Of a DNA stretch of 64,000 nt, positions 53,819-61,503 are shown one piece after another. The DNA is from Sinomonas mesophila (GTDB lineage: Bacteria; Actinomycetota; Actinomycetes; Actinomycetales; Micrococcaceae). The position numbers were made by a program, and so were the translations under genes. How positions within the stretch are numbered: position 1 is the first letter of the stretch; each line of letters begins with the position of its first letter. The DNA lies in NCBI RefSeq assembly GCF_001999765.1, contig NZ_KV908330.1, forward strand, positions 25,852 through 89,851, written 5' to 3'. The notes under the pieces were generated by a model. It saw only the letters and a program-made list of their open reading frames with translations. It did no database searches and had not been told where the DNA came from.

Positions 53819-55102
53819 ATGCTCTCACCTGATCTGGGGCGATTCGCCCTGCCCACAGCCACGCTCCGTGGCGGCGTCGTGGCCGCCGCCCTCACCGCCG
53901 TCTTCGCCCTGAGCGCGTGCGGCGGGCCCGCCCCCGCGTCCTCGGCCGAGAGCGCGTCCCCCGCCGCCTCGGCGGGTGCCAAGGCGGCAGAGCGCTCCCG
54001 CGCGATGCCGCGGCTCGTCCTCACGACGGAGGGCGGGCTCATGACCCTCAACGCCGCGACCCTCGAGCCCGTGGGCGAGACCGTGCCGCTCGATGGCTTC
54101 CTCAGGATCAACCCGGCCGGGGACGGGCGGCACGTGCTCGTGTCCACCGAGCGCGGCTTCGAGGTGTTCGACGCCGGCACCTGGGGCGAGCCGCACGGGG
54201 ACCACGACCACTTCTACACGTGGGCCCCCCGCCTGACCGGCACGGTGTTCGACGCCGACCACCCGGGCCACGCGGTCCACCACGCCGGCAGCACAGCGCT
54301 CTTCGCCGACGGCACGGGCGAGGTCACGGTGTTCGACCCCGCGGGGCTCCAGGACGGCGCGCCGGAGGCGAAGGTCTCGCGCACGCCGGAGGCCCACCAC
54401 GGCGTGGCGGTCCCGCTGCCCGAGGGCGGCCTGCTCACGACCCGCAGCCACGGCGAGAAGCGCGTCGGCATCACGGTGCTGGCGGCGGACGGGACCGAGG
54501 CGGCGTCGTCCGAGGACTGCCCCGGGACCCACGGCGAGGCCACCGCGGCAGGCGCCGTCGTCGTCGGCTGCACGGACGGCGCACTCGTCTACAGCGGCGG
54601 GCAGATCCGCAAGGTCCAGGCCCCGGACGCCTACGGCCGGATCGGGAACCAGTCCGGCAGCGAGCACTCCCCGATCGTCCTCGGGGACTACAAGGTCGAC
54701 AAGGACGCGGAGCTCGAGCGGCCCACCCGGATCAGCCTCATCGACACCCGCACCGCGTCCCTGCGGCATGTCGAGCTCGGCACCAGCTACTCGTTCCGCT
54801 CGCTCGGGCGCGGACCGGCCGGCGAGGCGCTCCTCCTCGGCACCGACGGCGGCCTTCGGGTCATCGACCCCGAGACGGGCGCCGTGGCGCGCACCATCCC
54901 GGTCGTCGCCCCGTGGACCGAGTCCGAGACGTGGCAGGACCCGCGCCCCACGCTGTTCGTCCAGGGCTCGACGGCGTACGTCACCGAGCCGGCGGCGCGG
55001 CGGCTGCACGCCGTCGACCTCGCAACGGGAGCGGTGGTCAAGACCGCCGAGCTGCCCGCCGTGCCGAACGAGATCACAGGTGTGACCGGCACGGCCAGCT
55101 GA
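53819..55102 (+). CDS. aztD: AztD-like zinc metallochaperone lipoprotein
   Basis: A 427-residue exported lipoprotein: signal peptide, lipobox LSAC near residue 34, then a seven-bladed beta-propeller-like repeat with many GG and DP turns. Histidine-rich loops EPHGDHDHFYTWAP and ADHPGHAVHHAG match the zinc-binding loops of AztD, the chaperone that hands zinc to the AztC solute-binding protein. The partner genes aztA, aztB and aztC are not in the window. The transcript may be leaderless or have a very short leader since there is no ribosome-binding site before the ATG. Likely controlled by the repeat at 53785. Confidence 0.82.
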   Translation: MLSPDLGRFALPTATLRGGVVAAALTAVFALSACGGPAPASSAESASPAASAGAKAAERSRAMPRLVLTTEGGLMTLNAATLEPVGETVPLDGFLRINPAGDGRHVLVSTERGFEVFDAGTWGEPHGDHDHFYTWAPRLTGTVFDADHPGHAVHHAGSTALFADGTGEVTVFDPAGLQDGAPEAKVSRTPEAHHGVAVPLPEGGLLTTRSHGEKRVGITVLAADGTEAASSEDCPGTHGEATAAGAVVVGCTDGALVYSGGQIRKVQAPDAYGRIGNQSGSEHSPIVLGDYKVDKDAELERPTRISLIDTRTASLRHVELGTSYSFRSLGRGPAGEALLLGTDGGLRVIDPETGAVARTIPVVAPWTESETWQDPRPTLFVQGSTAYVTEPAARRLHAVDLATGAVVKTAELPAVPNEITGVTGTAS

Positions 55103-55120
55103 GCAGTATTGCCGGTCATG

Positions 55121-55165
55121 CGCGAGCGGCCCGGGCCCGGCATTGCCGTACCCGGGCCGCTCGCG
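55121..55165. terminator. bidirectional terminator between aztD and the catabolic cluster
   Basis: CGCGAGCGGCCCGGG (55121-55135) pairs with CCCGGGCCGCTCGCG (55151-55165), 15 bp, 15-nt loop, between convergent stop codons. Confidence 0.85.
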
Positions 55166-55180
55166 TGTTCGCCGGTGCCT

Positions 55181-55903
55181 CTAGCCGAACAGCTTGCCCC
55201 AGCGCGGGTCCAGCAGCGGCGCGCCGGCGAGCTGCAGGCAGCGCCACAGCGTCACGGCGACGGAGTCGAGCACGGGAACGCCGGTGCGCTCCTCGAGCTC
55301 GGCCGCGACCGGCGCGCCGTAGAGGTTCGTGCAGAGGAACACGAGCGCGTCCGGGCGGTCCGCGGCGAGCTCGAGCGACCCCGGCACGATCTCGGCCGGG
55401 GCCACGCGCCCGAAGGACTCGTTGTCGCTCAGGCCGAGGAACCGGTGCCCGCTCGTGCGAATCCCCTCCTCTGCCCAGCGGGCGATCACCTGCAGGTTCA
55501 CGTCCTGGGTGTACGGGGTGAAGAGGCCGACCGACCCAATGCCGAACTCGGTGAAGGCGTCGAGGTAGGCGAGGGTCGATGTCGTCGCCGGGATCCCGGT
55601 CGCGGCGGTGATCTCGGCGGCGATCGTGCGGTCATGGTCCGCGCCGAGCCACGACCCGGAGGTGCCGTTCCACGCGATGACGTCCACATCGGCGGTCGCG
55701 AGGAGCTCGGCTGCGGCGCGCATGCCCTCGACGTCGAACTGCCGGTCGGAGCCGACGTCGAGGGCGATGCGCGTGACCGGGATCCGCGTCGAGTGGACCG
55801 TGACGTCCTCGCGGGCGCCGAGGATCCGGTAGCTCTGCGGCTCGAGGCACGTGTTCGACGAAGGGACGATCATCCCGATGCGGGCGGGGCGGGCGGTGGT
55901 CAC
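55181..55903 (-). CDS. Asp/Glu racemase-superfamily protein, arylmalonate-decarboxylase-like
   Basis: A 240-residue protein related to maleate isomerase and arylmalonate decarboxylase (AMDase). It has IVPSSNTCLEP at the N-terminus, LYGAPV near the C-terminus and a single catalytic-position cysteine in FLCTNLYG. The first family cysteine (in maleate isomerase ACTSGS) is glycine here, in WNGTSGSW, as in AMDase. A one-cysteine active site suits decarboxylation with re-protonation rather than racemisation. Start GTG at 55903, five bases after the hydantoinase stop. Part of the minus-strand accessory cluster. Substrate unknown. Confidence 0.8.
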   Translation of the reverse strand: MTTARPARIGMIVPSSNTCLEPQSYRILGAREDVTVHSTRIPVTRIALDVGSDRQFDVEGMRAAAELLATADVDVIAWNGTSGSWLGADHDRTIAAEITAATGIPATTSTLAYLDAFTEFGIGSVGLFTPYTQDVNLQVIARWAEEGIRTSGHRFLGLSDNESFGRVAPAEIVPGSLELAADRPDALVFLCTNLYGAPVAAELEERTGVPVLDSVAVTLWRCLQLAGAPLLDPRWGKLFG

Positions 55904-55908
55904 GATGG

Positions 55909-57480
55909 TCAGGCCTCCTGGTCAGCGGAATCGGCGCGGCCGGCGGCGGCCGGGCGCTCGGCGCCCGCGAACGCGGCGGCGAGGACGGGGGCTGGCGCGG
56001 GGGCTGGGCCGGGGCTCGGCGCGGCGGCATTCTCCGCCTCGCGGTAGCCGAGGCGGGCGACGTAGCGGCCCACGGGACCGGGATCGTGGAACCCCTCGTC
56101 GTCGAGCACGACGCGCCCGCCGGCGACAACGGCCTGCGGCCAGCCGCGGAGCCTGCGGCCGTGGAACGGCGAGAAATCGGTGCCCATGTGCAGCGCGGCC
56201 GCGTCGACGGTGCGGGCCTCGTCCGGGTCGAACACGACGAGGTCGGCGTCGAACCCCGGCGCGATGGCCCCCTTGCCCGGAAGCGCGTTGATCCTGGCCG
56301 GGCCGAACGCGAAGAGGTCCACGAAGCGCTCGAGGAGGCGCGCGCCGTCGTCCGCTCCCCCGCCGCCGCCCGTACCGGCCAGGCCGGCCGAAGACGAGGC
56401 AGCGGCTTCCGCGAGCGCGGTGAATGCGACGGGCATCCGGGTCTCGACGCCCGGGAGGCCGTGCGGCATCTGCCTGATGTCGTCGGAGCGCTCGCGCTTC
56501 TGCGACAGGTCGTAGCTCGAATGGTCGCTCGAGACGGTGTGCACCGAGCCGTCGGCGAACCGCGAGCGCAGGGCAGCGACCGTCTCGGGCGAGCGCATGG
56601 GCGGGCAGCACGCGTACCACTCCGGGAAGCGCGAGGAGTAGACGCCGTCGTCGAGCACGAGGTAGTGCGGGCACGTCTCGGAATGCACCGCGAGGCCGCG
56701 GGCGCGGGCCTCGGCGACGAGGTCGACCGCGCCGGGAGTCGACTGGTGGACGAAGTACACGGGCGCCCCCGTGTACTCCGCCATCGCGAGGACCTCCCGC
56801 ACGGAGGCCTCCTCCGCGAGCTCGGGCCGGGTCTCGTGCAGGTGCTCGATCCCGATCCGGCCGGCGTCCGCGTGAGCCTCGGTGCAGTCGGCGACCATCG
56901 CGTCGTGCTCGGCGTGGACGTAGGTGAGCCCGTCGAGGCGCACCATCTCGCGCATGACCTTCAGGACCGTGTCGTTCTCGGCCATCGTCGAGCCGCGGTT
57001 GGTCATGTACAGCTTCACGGAGCGGATGCCGAGCGCGGCGAGCTCCTCGAGCTGGGCCGGGACGGTCTCGTCCCAGTCGATGACGGACCCGTGGAGGCCG
57101 ACGTCGCAGCGCGCCTCGCGGGCGAGGGCGAGCTTGGCCTTGGCGGCCTCGAGCGGGGTCTCGGAGGAGTCGCGTGGGATGCCGAAGTCGAGGATCGTCG
57201 TCGTGCCGCCCCACAGGGCTGCCGTGGTGGCGGTCGCGTAGTCGTCGAGCGTGCGCCAGCGGCCGGTGACCTGGGCAACGTGGCAGTGGCCGTCGATGCC
57301 GCCGGGGATGACGGCGCGGCCGGCAGCGTCGATGGTGCGCGCCGCGGCGGGGACCGGCTCGGAGGCGTCCACGACGGCGGCGATGCGTCCGGCGTCGACC
57401 ACGACGTGGGCGCGGCGGCTCCCGCCGGCGTTGACGACGAGCCCGTGGGCGACGACAAGGTCGGGCACGGGGGCGCTCAC
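55909..57480 (-). CDS. D-hydantoinase/dihydropyrimidinase-like amidohydrolase
   Basis: A 523-residue cyclic amidohydrolase. The HxH metal motif is in GIDGHCHVAQ, the carbamylated lysine in SVKLYMT, further ligands in YVHAEHD and FVHQST, and the aspartate in TVSSDHSSYD, so the binuclear site is complete. A Pro/Ala-rich tail of about 45 residues is unusual. GTG at 57480 overlaps the next gene's stop (GTGA). Typical substrates are hydantoins, dihydropyrimidines or other cyclic imides; here they cannot be narrowed further. Belongs to the 55-64 kb cluster. Confidence 0.88.
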   Translation of the reverse strand: MSAPVPDLVVAHGLVVNAGGSRRAHVVVDAGRIAAVVDASEPVPAAARTIDAAGRAVIPGGIDGHCHVAQVTGRWRTLDDYATATTAALWGGTTTILDFGIPRDSSETPLEAAKAKLALAREARCDVGLHGSVIDWDETVPAQLEELAALGIRSVKLYMTNRGSTMAENDTVLKVMREMVRLDGLTYVHAEHDAMVADCTEAHADAGRIGIEHLHETRPELAEEASVREVLAMAEYTGAPVYFVHQSTPGAVDLVAEARARGLAVHSETCPHYLVLDDGVYSSRFPEWYACCPPMRSPETVAALRSRFADGSVHTVSSDHSSYDLSQKRERSDDIRQMPHGLPGVETRMPVAFTALAEAAASSSAGLAGTGGGGGADDGARLLERFVDLFAFGPARINALPGKGAIAPGFDADLVVFDPDEARTVDAAALHMGTDFSPFHGRRLRGWPQAVVAGGRVVLDDEGFHDPGPVGRYVARLGYREAENAAAPSPGPAPAPAPVLAAAFAGAERPAAAGRADSADQEA

Positions 57481-58304
57481 CGGGCACCCGCCGGGAACTC
57501 GGATGATGCGGAGGCCACCCGCGATGCCGACGGGGCGGACGAGGCCGTGCGCGCGGCGAGCTGGGCGGCGTCGAGCGCCGCGTCCAGCGCGGGGCTGAGG
57601 CCGGCGCGCCGCTTCGCCGGCGGGGCCGCGAAGGAGCCGGCCCGGTGCGGGCCCGAGGCCAGCCCCACGACGGCCTCGGCGAGGCGGATGCCCGCGCCGA
57701 TCCCGTCGACGACCGGGACCGGGATCTCGTCCGCGACGTCGCGGGCGAGCCCGGCGAGCGGGGCGCCGGCGAGGATGACGACGTCGGCGCCGTCCTCCGC
57801 GACGGCGAGCCGCGCGAGCTCGACGAGGGTCGGCCGGAAGTCGTCCTGGACCGAGCCGATGCCGCGCAGGGCCTGCCTGATCGAGCGGATCGACGCGAGG
57901 CGGTCCGCGAGGCCGAAGCGCTCGACGCATTCGCGGTACCAGGCGGTGATCCGGTCCGAGATCGCGACGATGGCGAAGCGCTGCCCCTGGAGCGCGGCGG
58001 CGCACAGGGCGGCCTCGGTGATGCCGATGACCGGCACGTCCACGAGCTCCTTGAGCGCGGGCATGCCCGGGTCGCCGAAGGCGGCGACGACGACGCCGTC
58101 GACCTCGCCCGCGTGCTCGGCGATGAGCTCGGCGACGGCGCCGGCGGCGATGAGCGACTCGAGGCGGGTCTCGATGTACTCGACGCCGTGGCCCGCGGTG
58201 CGGACGACGAGCTCGGTGCCCGGGCCTGCCGAGCGCTCGGCCTCGGCCCGGATGAGGTCCGTGACTTCGTCGCTGATGTTCGGATTGATGACCAGAAGTC
58301 TCAT
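57477..58304 (-). CDS. hydantoin-racemase-fold protein lacking both family cysteines (copy 1)
   Basis: A 275-residue Asp/Glu/hydantoin racemase-superfamily protein starting MRLLVINPNISDEVTDLI. It has the AAFGDPG motif where hydantoin racemases have ACFGDPG, and ILAGAPLAGL where they have the second cysteine in LGCAGM. Both bases needed for two-base racemisation are therefore absent. C-terminal 45 residues are alanine/serine-rich and likely disordered. Coupled to the hydantoinase gene by a GTGA overlap and preceded by the GntR gene. It may be a decarboxylase, an isomerase with another mechanism, or a binding protein. Confidence 0.82.
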   Translation of the reverse strand: MRLLVINPNISDEVTDLIRAEAERSAGPGTELVVRTAGHGVEYIETRLESLIAAGAVAELIAEHAGEVDGVVVAAFGDPGMPALKELVDVPVIGITEAALCAAALQGQRFAIVAISDRITAWYRECVERFGLADRLASIRSIRQALRGIGSVQDDFRPTLVELARLAVAEDGADVVILAGAPLAGLARDVADEIPVPVVDGIGAGIRLAEAVVGLASGPHRAGSFAAPPAKRRAGLSPALDAALDAAQLAARTASSAPSASRVASASSEFPAGAR

Positions 58305-58356
58305 GGTGTCCCTTGCTTCCCTCCCGGGGCGGCGTGCCGCGCAGGGCGTGCGCGGC

Positions 58357-59004
58357 TCACGCCGTCCCGGGGAACTGTTCTCTGTACTTCTCGATGTGGT
58401 GCACGGACTGCTCTGCCGCCCGGTCCGGGTCCTTCGAGGCGATGGCCTCGTAGAGCTCGCGGTGCTCGCGGACGAGCTCGGGGAGGTCGGAGACGTGCCG
58501 GAAGAGCCAGTGCATGCGGCCCTGGAGAGGCTCGAGGGCGCTGCGCAGGAAGCCGTTGTCCGCGATCCGGGTGACCTCGTCGTGGAAACCGCTGTTGGCG
58601 CGGTGCGCCTCGGCGACGGCTCCGCGCGCGAGGGCCTCTTCGGCGTCGTCGAGGAGCCGGACGAGGCCCGCGAGGTCCTCGTCGGTGGCCCGCTGGGCCG
58701 CGAGCCGGCACGCGAGGACCTCGAGGGAGATGCGCACGTCGAAGAGGTCCGCGACCTCCTTCTCGCTCAGGCTCGCCACGACCATGCCGCGCGAGGCGCG
58801 CTCGGCGACGATCCCCTCCTGCCGCAGCATCCGCAGGGCCTCACGGACCGGCAGGCGGGAGACGTTGAACTCGGCCGCGAGGTCCCGCTCGATGAGCCGG
58901 GTCCCCGGAGGGTAGTAGCCCTCGAAGATGCGACCCCTGAGGGTGTCGCGGATGTCCTCGCGCAGGGGCCGCTCCCGCTGCGTCTCCTCGGCCGGCTGGG
59001 CCAT
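58357..59004 (-). CDS. GntR/FadR-family (FCD) transcription regulator
   Basis: A 215-residue repressor-type regulator. The N-terminal winged helix (about 14-75) includes LRGRIFEGYYPPGTRLIERDLAAEFNVSRLPVREALRML; the C-terminal FCD domain (about 85-205) has the metal-binding aspartate/histidine pattern (NSGFHDEVTRI, HRELYEAI, HHIEKYR). FCD proteins respond to organic acids. It is located inside the catabolic cluster and is the best candidate for the TGGGATCCCA and GGTATCCC operators. Separated from the MFS gene by a terminator, so it may have its own promoter. Confidence 0.9.
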   Translation of the reverse strand: MAQPAEETQRERPLREDIRDTLRGRIFEGYYPPGTRLIERDLAAEFNVSRLPVREALRMLRQEGIVAERASRGMVVASLSEKEVADLFDVRISLEVLACRLAAQRATDEDLAGLVRLLDDAEEALARGAVAEAHRANSGFHDEVTRIADNGFLRSALEPLQGRMHWLFRHVSDLPELVREHRELYEAIASKDPDRAAEQSVHHIEKYREQFPGTA

Positions 59005-59071
59005 CGTGCGCTCCTCGCTCGCTCGTGGTGGGGCGGTGCCCCGCTGCCTTCGTCCATTCGACCACGCGGGC

Positions 59072-59102
59072 CCGCGAGGGGGCGGGCGCCGCCCCCTCGC
59101 GG
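59072..59102. terminator. terminator between MFS gene and GntR gene
   Basis: Stem 59072-59085 pairs with 59089-59102 (14 bp, GCGAGGGGGCGG with CCGCCCCCTCGC at the core), 3-nt loop GCG. It follows the MFS stop on the minus strand and precedes the GntR start. Confidence 0.85.
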
Positions 59103-59110
59103 CCCAGGGG

Positions 59111-60451
59111 TCACACGGGCAGGCGCTTGCTGTAGTCGAGCGTCAGCACGGCCGCGCCCATGACGAGCGCGGAGCCGACGAAGTACAGCAGGGCCCACGT
59201 GTAGCCGCCGGTCGCGCCGACGATGAAGCCGACGACGATCGGGGTGACGAAGCCGGCGATGTTGCCGCTGAAGTTCATCGCCCCGCCCAGGACGCCCGCG
59301 TTGGTGCGCCCGCCGAGGGTCCCGGGGACGGACCAGAACAGGCCCACCCAGCGGAGGAAGAACAGGACGACCGAGAGCAGGACGACGGCGGCGATCGGGT
59401 CCGCGACGATCGTCACCCCGACGAGGCCGCCGGCAACGATGACGCTCGAGGCTCCGAGGAGCGAGCGCATGACGACGTTCGCGCCGTAGCCCTTCTCGCG
59501 GAGCCTATCCGCAAGGAACCCGCCGAGGATCTCGCCGACGAAGCCGGCCCCGAAGATCACGAACGTGGACCAGCCGATGGTCTTGAGGTCGAAGCCCTTG
59601 GCCTGGGACAGGTAGAGCGGGCCCCAGGTCAGGAGGCCGTAGAAGACGCCGTTGAAGCCGAGCCAGCCGAAGCACATGGCCCAGAAGGAGCGGAACTTCA
59701 GGTACGGCAGGAGCGCGCGGCGCGCCTCGCCCTTGGTGAGGCCCGCGGCCTCGTCCTCGGCGCGGTGCGAGGCCTCGATGTACTCGGCCTCGGCGTCGTT
59801 GACGCCCCTGTGCTCGCGGGGGCTGTCCCGGACGTACCACCAGACGAGGGCGCCGAGCACGACGGTCGCGATGCCCGCGATGATGAAGGCCGTCCGCCAG
59901 CCGCCGGCGGCGGCGATGAGCCACGTGATGATGATGCCGCCGAGGCCCGCGCCGAGCGGGGCGCCGGCGTCGAGGATGGTGGCGCCGCGGCCCCGCTCCT
60001 TCGAATGCATCCAGAGGGCGTTGAGCTTGCCGCCGGCGGGCATGACGCCGGCCTCGGTCACGCCGATGCCCAGGCGGGCGACGAACATGCTCAGGAAGCC
60101 CCCGGCCATGCCCGAGGCCGCGGTCGCGGCGCCCCAGCCGACGCACGACGCCGTGACGACCTTCCGGGGGCCGAAGCGGTCGATGAGCCAGCCGACGGGG
60201 ACCTGCATGAGCGCGTAGGTCCAGAAGAAGGCCGAGAGCAGCAGGCCGACGAGCTCGGGGCCGAGGTTGAACTCCTTCTGGATGATGGGCAGGGCCACCG
60301 AGATGGAGCCGCGGTCGATGTAGTTGACGGCGACGAGCACGAGGAGCAGGAGGAAGAGCTTCCAGCGCACGTTGGTGCGCCGGCCTGCGGCCTTCCCCTC
60401 GACGTCCTCGGCAAGGGGTTTGGTTGAAGAGGTTTCTTCTTGAAGGGACAC
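59111..60451 (-). CDS. MFS transporter, anion:cation symporter (ACS) family
   Basis: A 446-residue 12-helix transporter. The first conserved loop is AVNYIDRGSISVALPIIQKEF, followed by GWLIDRFGPRKV (MFS signature) and the ACS-like ARLGIGVTEAGVMPAGGKLNALW. Central loop after helix 6 contains VRDSPREHRGVNDAEAEYIE. Relatives import glucarate, galactonate or other carboxylates, so the substrate is probably an organic acid or ureide. Preceded by paired palindromes at 60535-60621. Start ATG at 60451 after GGAGGACTCG. Confidence 0.9.
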   Translation of the reverse strand: MSLQEETSSTKPLAEDVEGKAAGRRTNVRWKLFLLLLVLVAVNYIDRGSISVALPIIQKEFNLGPELVGLLLSAFFWTYALMQVPVGWLIDRFGPRKVVTASCVGWGAATAASGMAGGFLSMFVARLGIGVTEAGVMPAGGKLNALWMHSKERGRGATILDAGAPLGAGLGGIIITWLIAAAGGWRTAFIIAGIATVVLGALVWWYVRDSPREHRGVNDAEAEYIEASHRAEDEAAGLTKGEARRALLPYLKFRSFWAMCFGWLGFNGVFYGLLTWGPLYLSQAKGFDLKTIGWSTFVIFGAGFVGEILGGFLADRLREKGYGANVVMRSLLGASSVIVAGGLVGVTIVADPIAAVVLLSVVLFFLRWVGLFWSVPGTLGGRTNAGVLGGAMNFSGNIAGFVTPIVVGFIVGATGGYTWALLYFVGSALVMGAAVLTLDYSKRLPV

Positions 60452-60534
60452 GAGTCCTCCTTCACGACGGGTGGAGACGGTTGGCCTCGGGGAGGCCGTG
60501 CCCGGATGGGCGTGCGCAACGTGAGGGACCTCTT

Positions 60535-60621
60535 TGGGATCCCATAGTGGGATCCCAAAAGGGATCGTAGGGTGTGAGTGGTGCCACAGTCAACCGTTTG
60601 GGATCCCAAGTTGGGATCCCT
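60535..60621. promoter_or_regulatory. four TGGGATCCCA palindromes in two 13-bp-spaced pairs
   Basis: TGGGATCCCA at 60535-60544, 60548-60557 and 60599-60608, and TGGGATCCCT at 60612-60621. In each pair the starts are 13 bp apart and the pairs are 64 bp apart. FCD-type GntR proteins bind short palindromes of this type. It lies 84-170 bp upstream of the MFS start. Confidence 0.75.
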
Positions 60622-60629
60622 CCTTCCCC

Positions 60630-60687
60630 GATGCGGGGTCACCTCTCAGCGATGCGGGGTCACCTCCCTGCAATCCGGGGTCACCTC
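60630..60687. repeat. three 16-bp repeats with exact 21-bp period
   Basis: GATGCGGGGTCACCTC at 60630-60645 and 60651-60666, and AATCCGGGGTCACCTC at 60672-60687. The 21-bp step equals two helical turns, so the copies face the same side of the DNA. Confidence 0.8.
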
Positions 60688-60695
60688 CCTCCACA

Positions 60696-60729
60696 GCAGG
60701 GGCCGGGCCCCCACGGACCCGGCCCCTGC
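60696..60729. terminator. terminator downstream of racemase copy 2
   Basis: GCAGGGGCCGGG (60696-60707) pairs with CCCGGCCCCTGC (60718-60729), 12 bp, 10-nt loop. It follows the minus-strand gene ending at 60769. Confidence 0.85.
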
Positions 60730-60768
60730 TCGGCTGCGGCGCCCAGCATCATGCTGCTGCGCCCAGCG

Positions 60769-61503
60769 TCAGGTTGTGGCGGCCTCGCTGATCCGCCCGA
60801 GGACGAGCGCGCACGCGCTCGGGATCGGCTCGACGATCTCGGCAATCCCCTCCCCCGCGAGCCGCCGGGCGGTCGCGCTCAGCGGGCCGCCCGCGATCAC
60901 GACGGCCTCGGCTCCTGCCGCCGCGCATGCCCGCACGGCGTCGGCGAGCTCCATGAACTGCCGCTCGGGGTCCGCGGCGAGCTCGAGTGGCGGCGACGTC
61001 GTGAGCTGCACGCCCGTGAACGCGGTTCCCCCGCCGTGCTCGGCCGCGAGGTCGCGGAGCGAGTCGACGAGGAGGCCCGTGCTCGTCGCCATGCCGAACG
61101 GCCGCCCGCCGCGGGAGGCCGCGAGCACGGAGGCCTGCCCGATCCCGACGACGGGGATGCCGCGCGGCGCCAGCTCCTCCTCGAGCTCGGCGCGGCCCGG
61201 GTCCCCGATCGCGGCGACCACGACGGCGGCGACCTCGCCCGCGTCGGCAGCCACCCGCCGTCGTACGGCGTCCACCACGTGCGGAAGGGAAGCGGCGAGG
61301 GCCTCCGGGTCCACGATCATGGCCGGGCCAGAGGCCGCCGTGAGCCCCTCGACGGCGAGGCCCGACGGTGCAAGCTCGGCTTCGGCGAGGGATCGCATCA
61401 TCTCGGTCGTGCGCTCGTTGGTGTTCGGGTTGACGAGCAGGACGGTGCGCGGCGCACCGTGCCCGGTGCCCGCAGTTCCAGCGGCCGCGGGGTCAGTGCC
61501 CAT
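60769..61503 (-). CDS. hydantoin-racemase-fold protein lacking both family cysteines (copy 2)
   Basis: A 244-residue member of the same superfamily as the 57477 gene, with VLLVNPNTNERTTEMM at the start. The first cysteine position is AAIGDPG and the second region is VVIAGGPLSATARRL, so again neither catalytic cysteine is present. ATG at 61503 overlaps the MFS stop by 11 bp, so it is translated with the second transporter. The two copies are divergent from each other, suggesting different substrates or roles. Confidence 0.82.
   Translation of the reverse strand: MGTDPAAAGTAGTGHGAPRTVLLVNPNTNERTTEMMRSLAEAELAPSGLAVEGLTAASGPAMIVDPEALAASLPHVVDAVRRRVAADAGEVAAVVVAAIGDPGRAELEEELAPRGIPVVGIGQASVLAASRGGRPFGMATSTGLLVDSLRDLAAEHGGGTAFTGVQLTTSPPLELAADPERQFMELADAVRACAAAGAEAVVIAGGPLSATARRLAGEGIAEIVEPIPSACALVLGRISEAATT

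Larger units (their letters stand above)
60452..60768. other. regulatory intergenic region between MFS gene and racemase copy 2
   Basis: 317 bp without a gene. From the MFS end it holds the paired TGGGATCCCA palindromes, three 16-bp repeats of period 21, and a terminator for the upstream minus-strand gene. This is the most site-dense non-coding region of the window. Confidence 0.8.
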
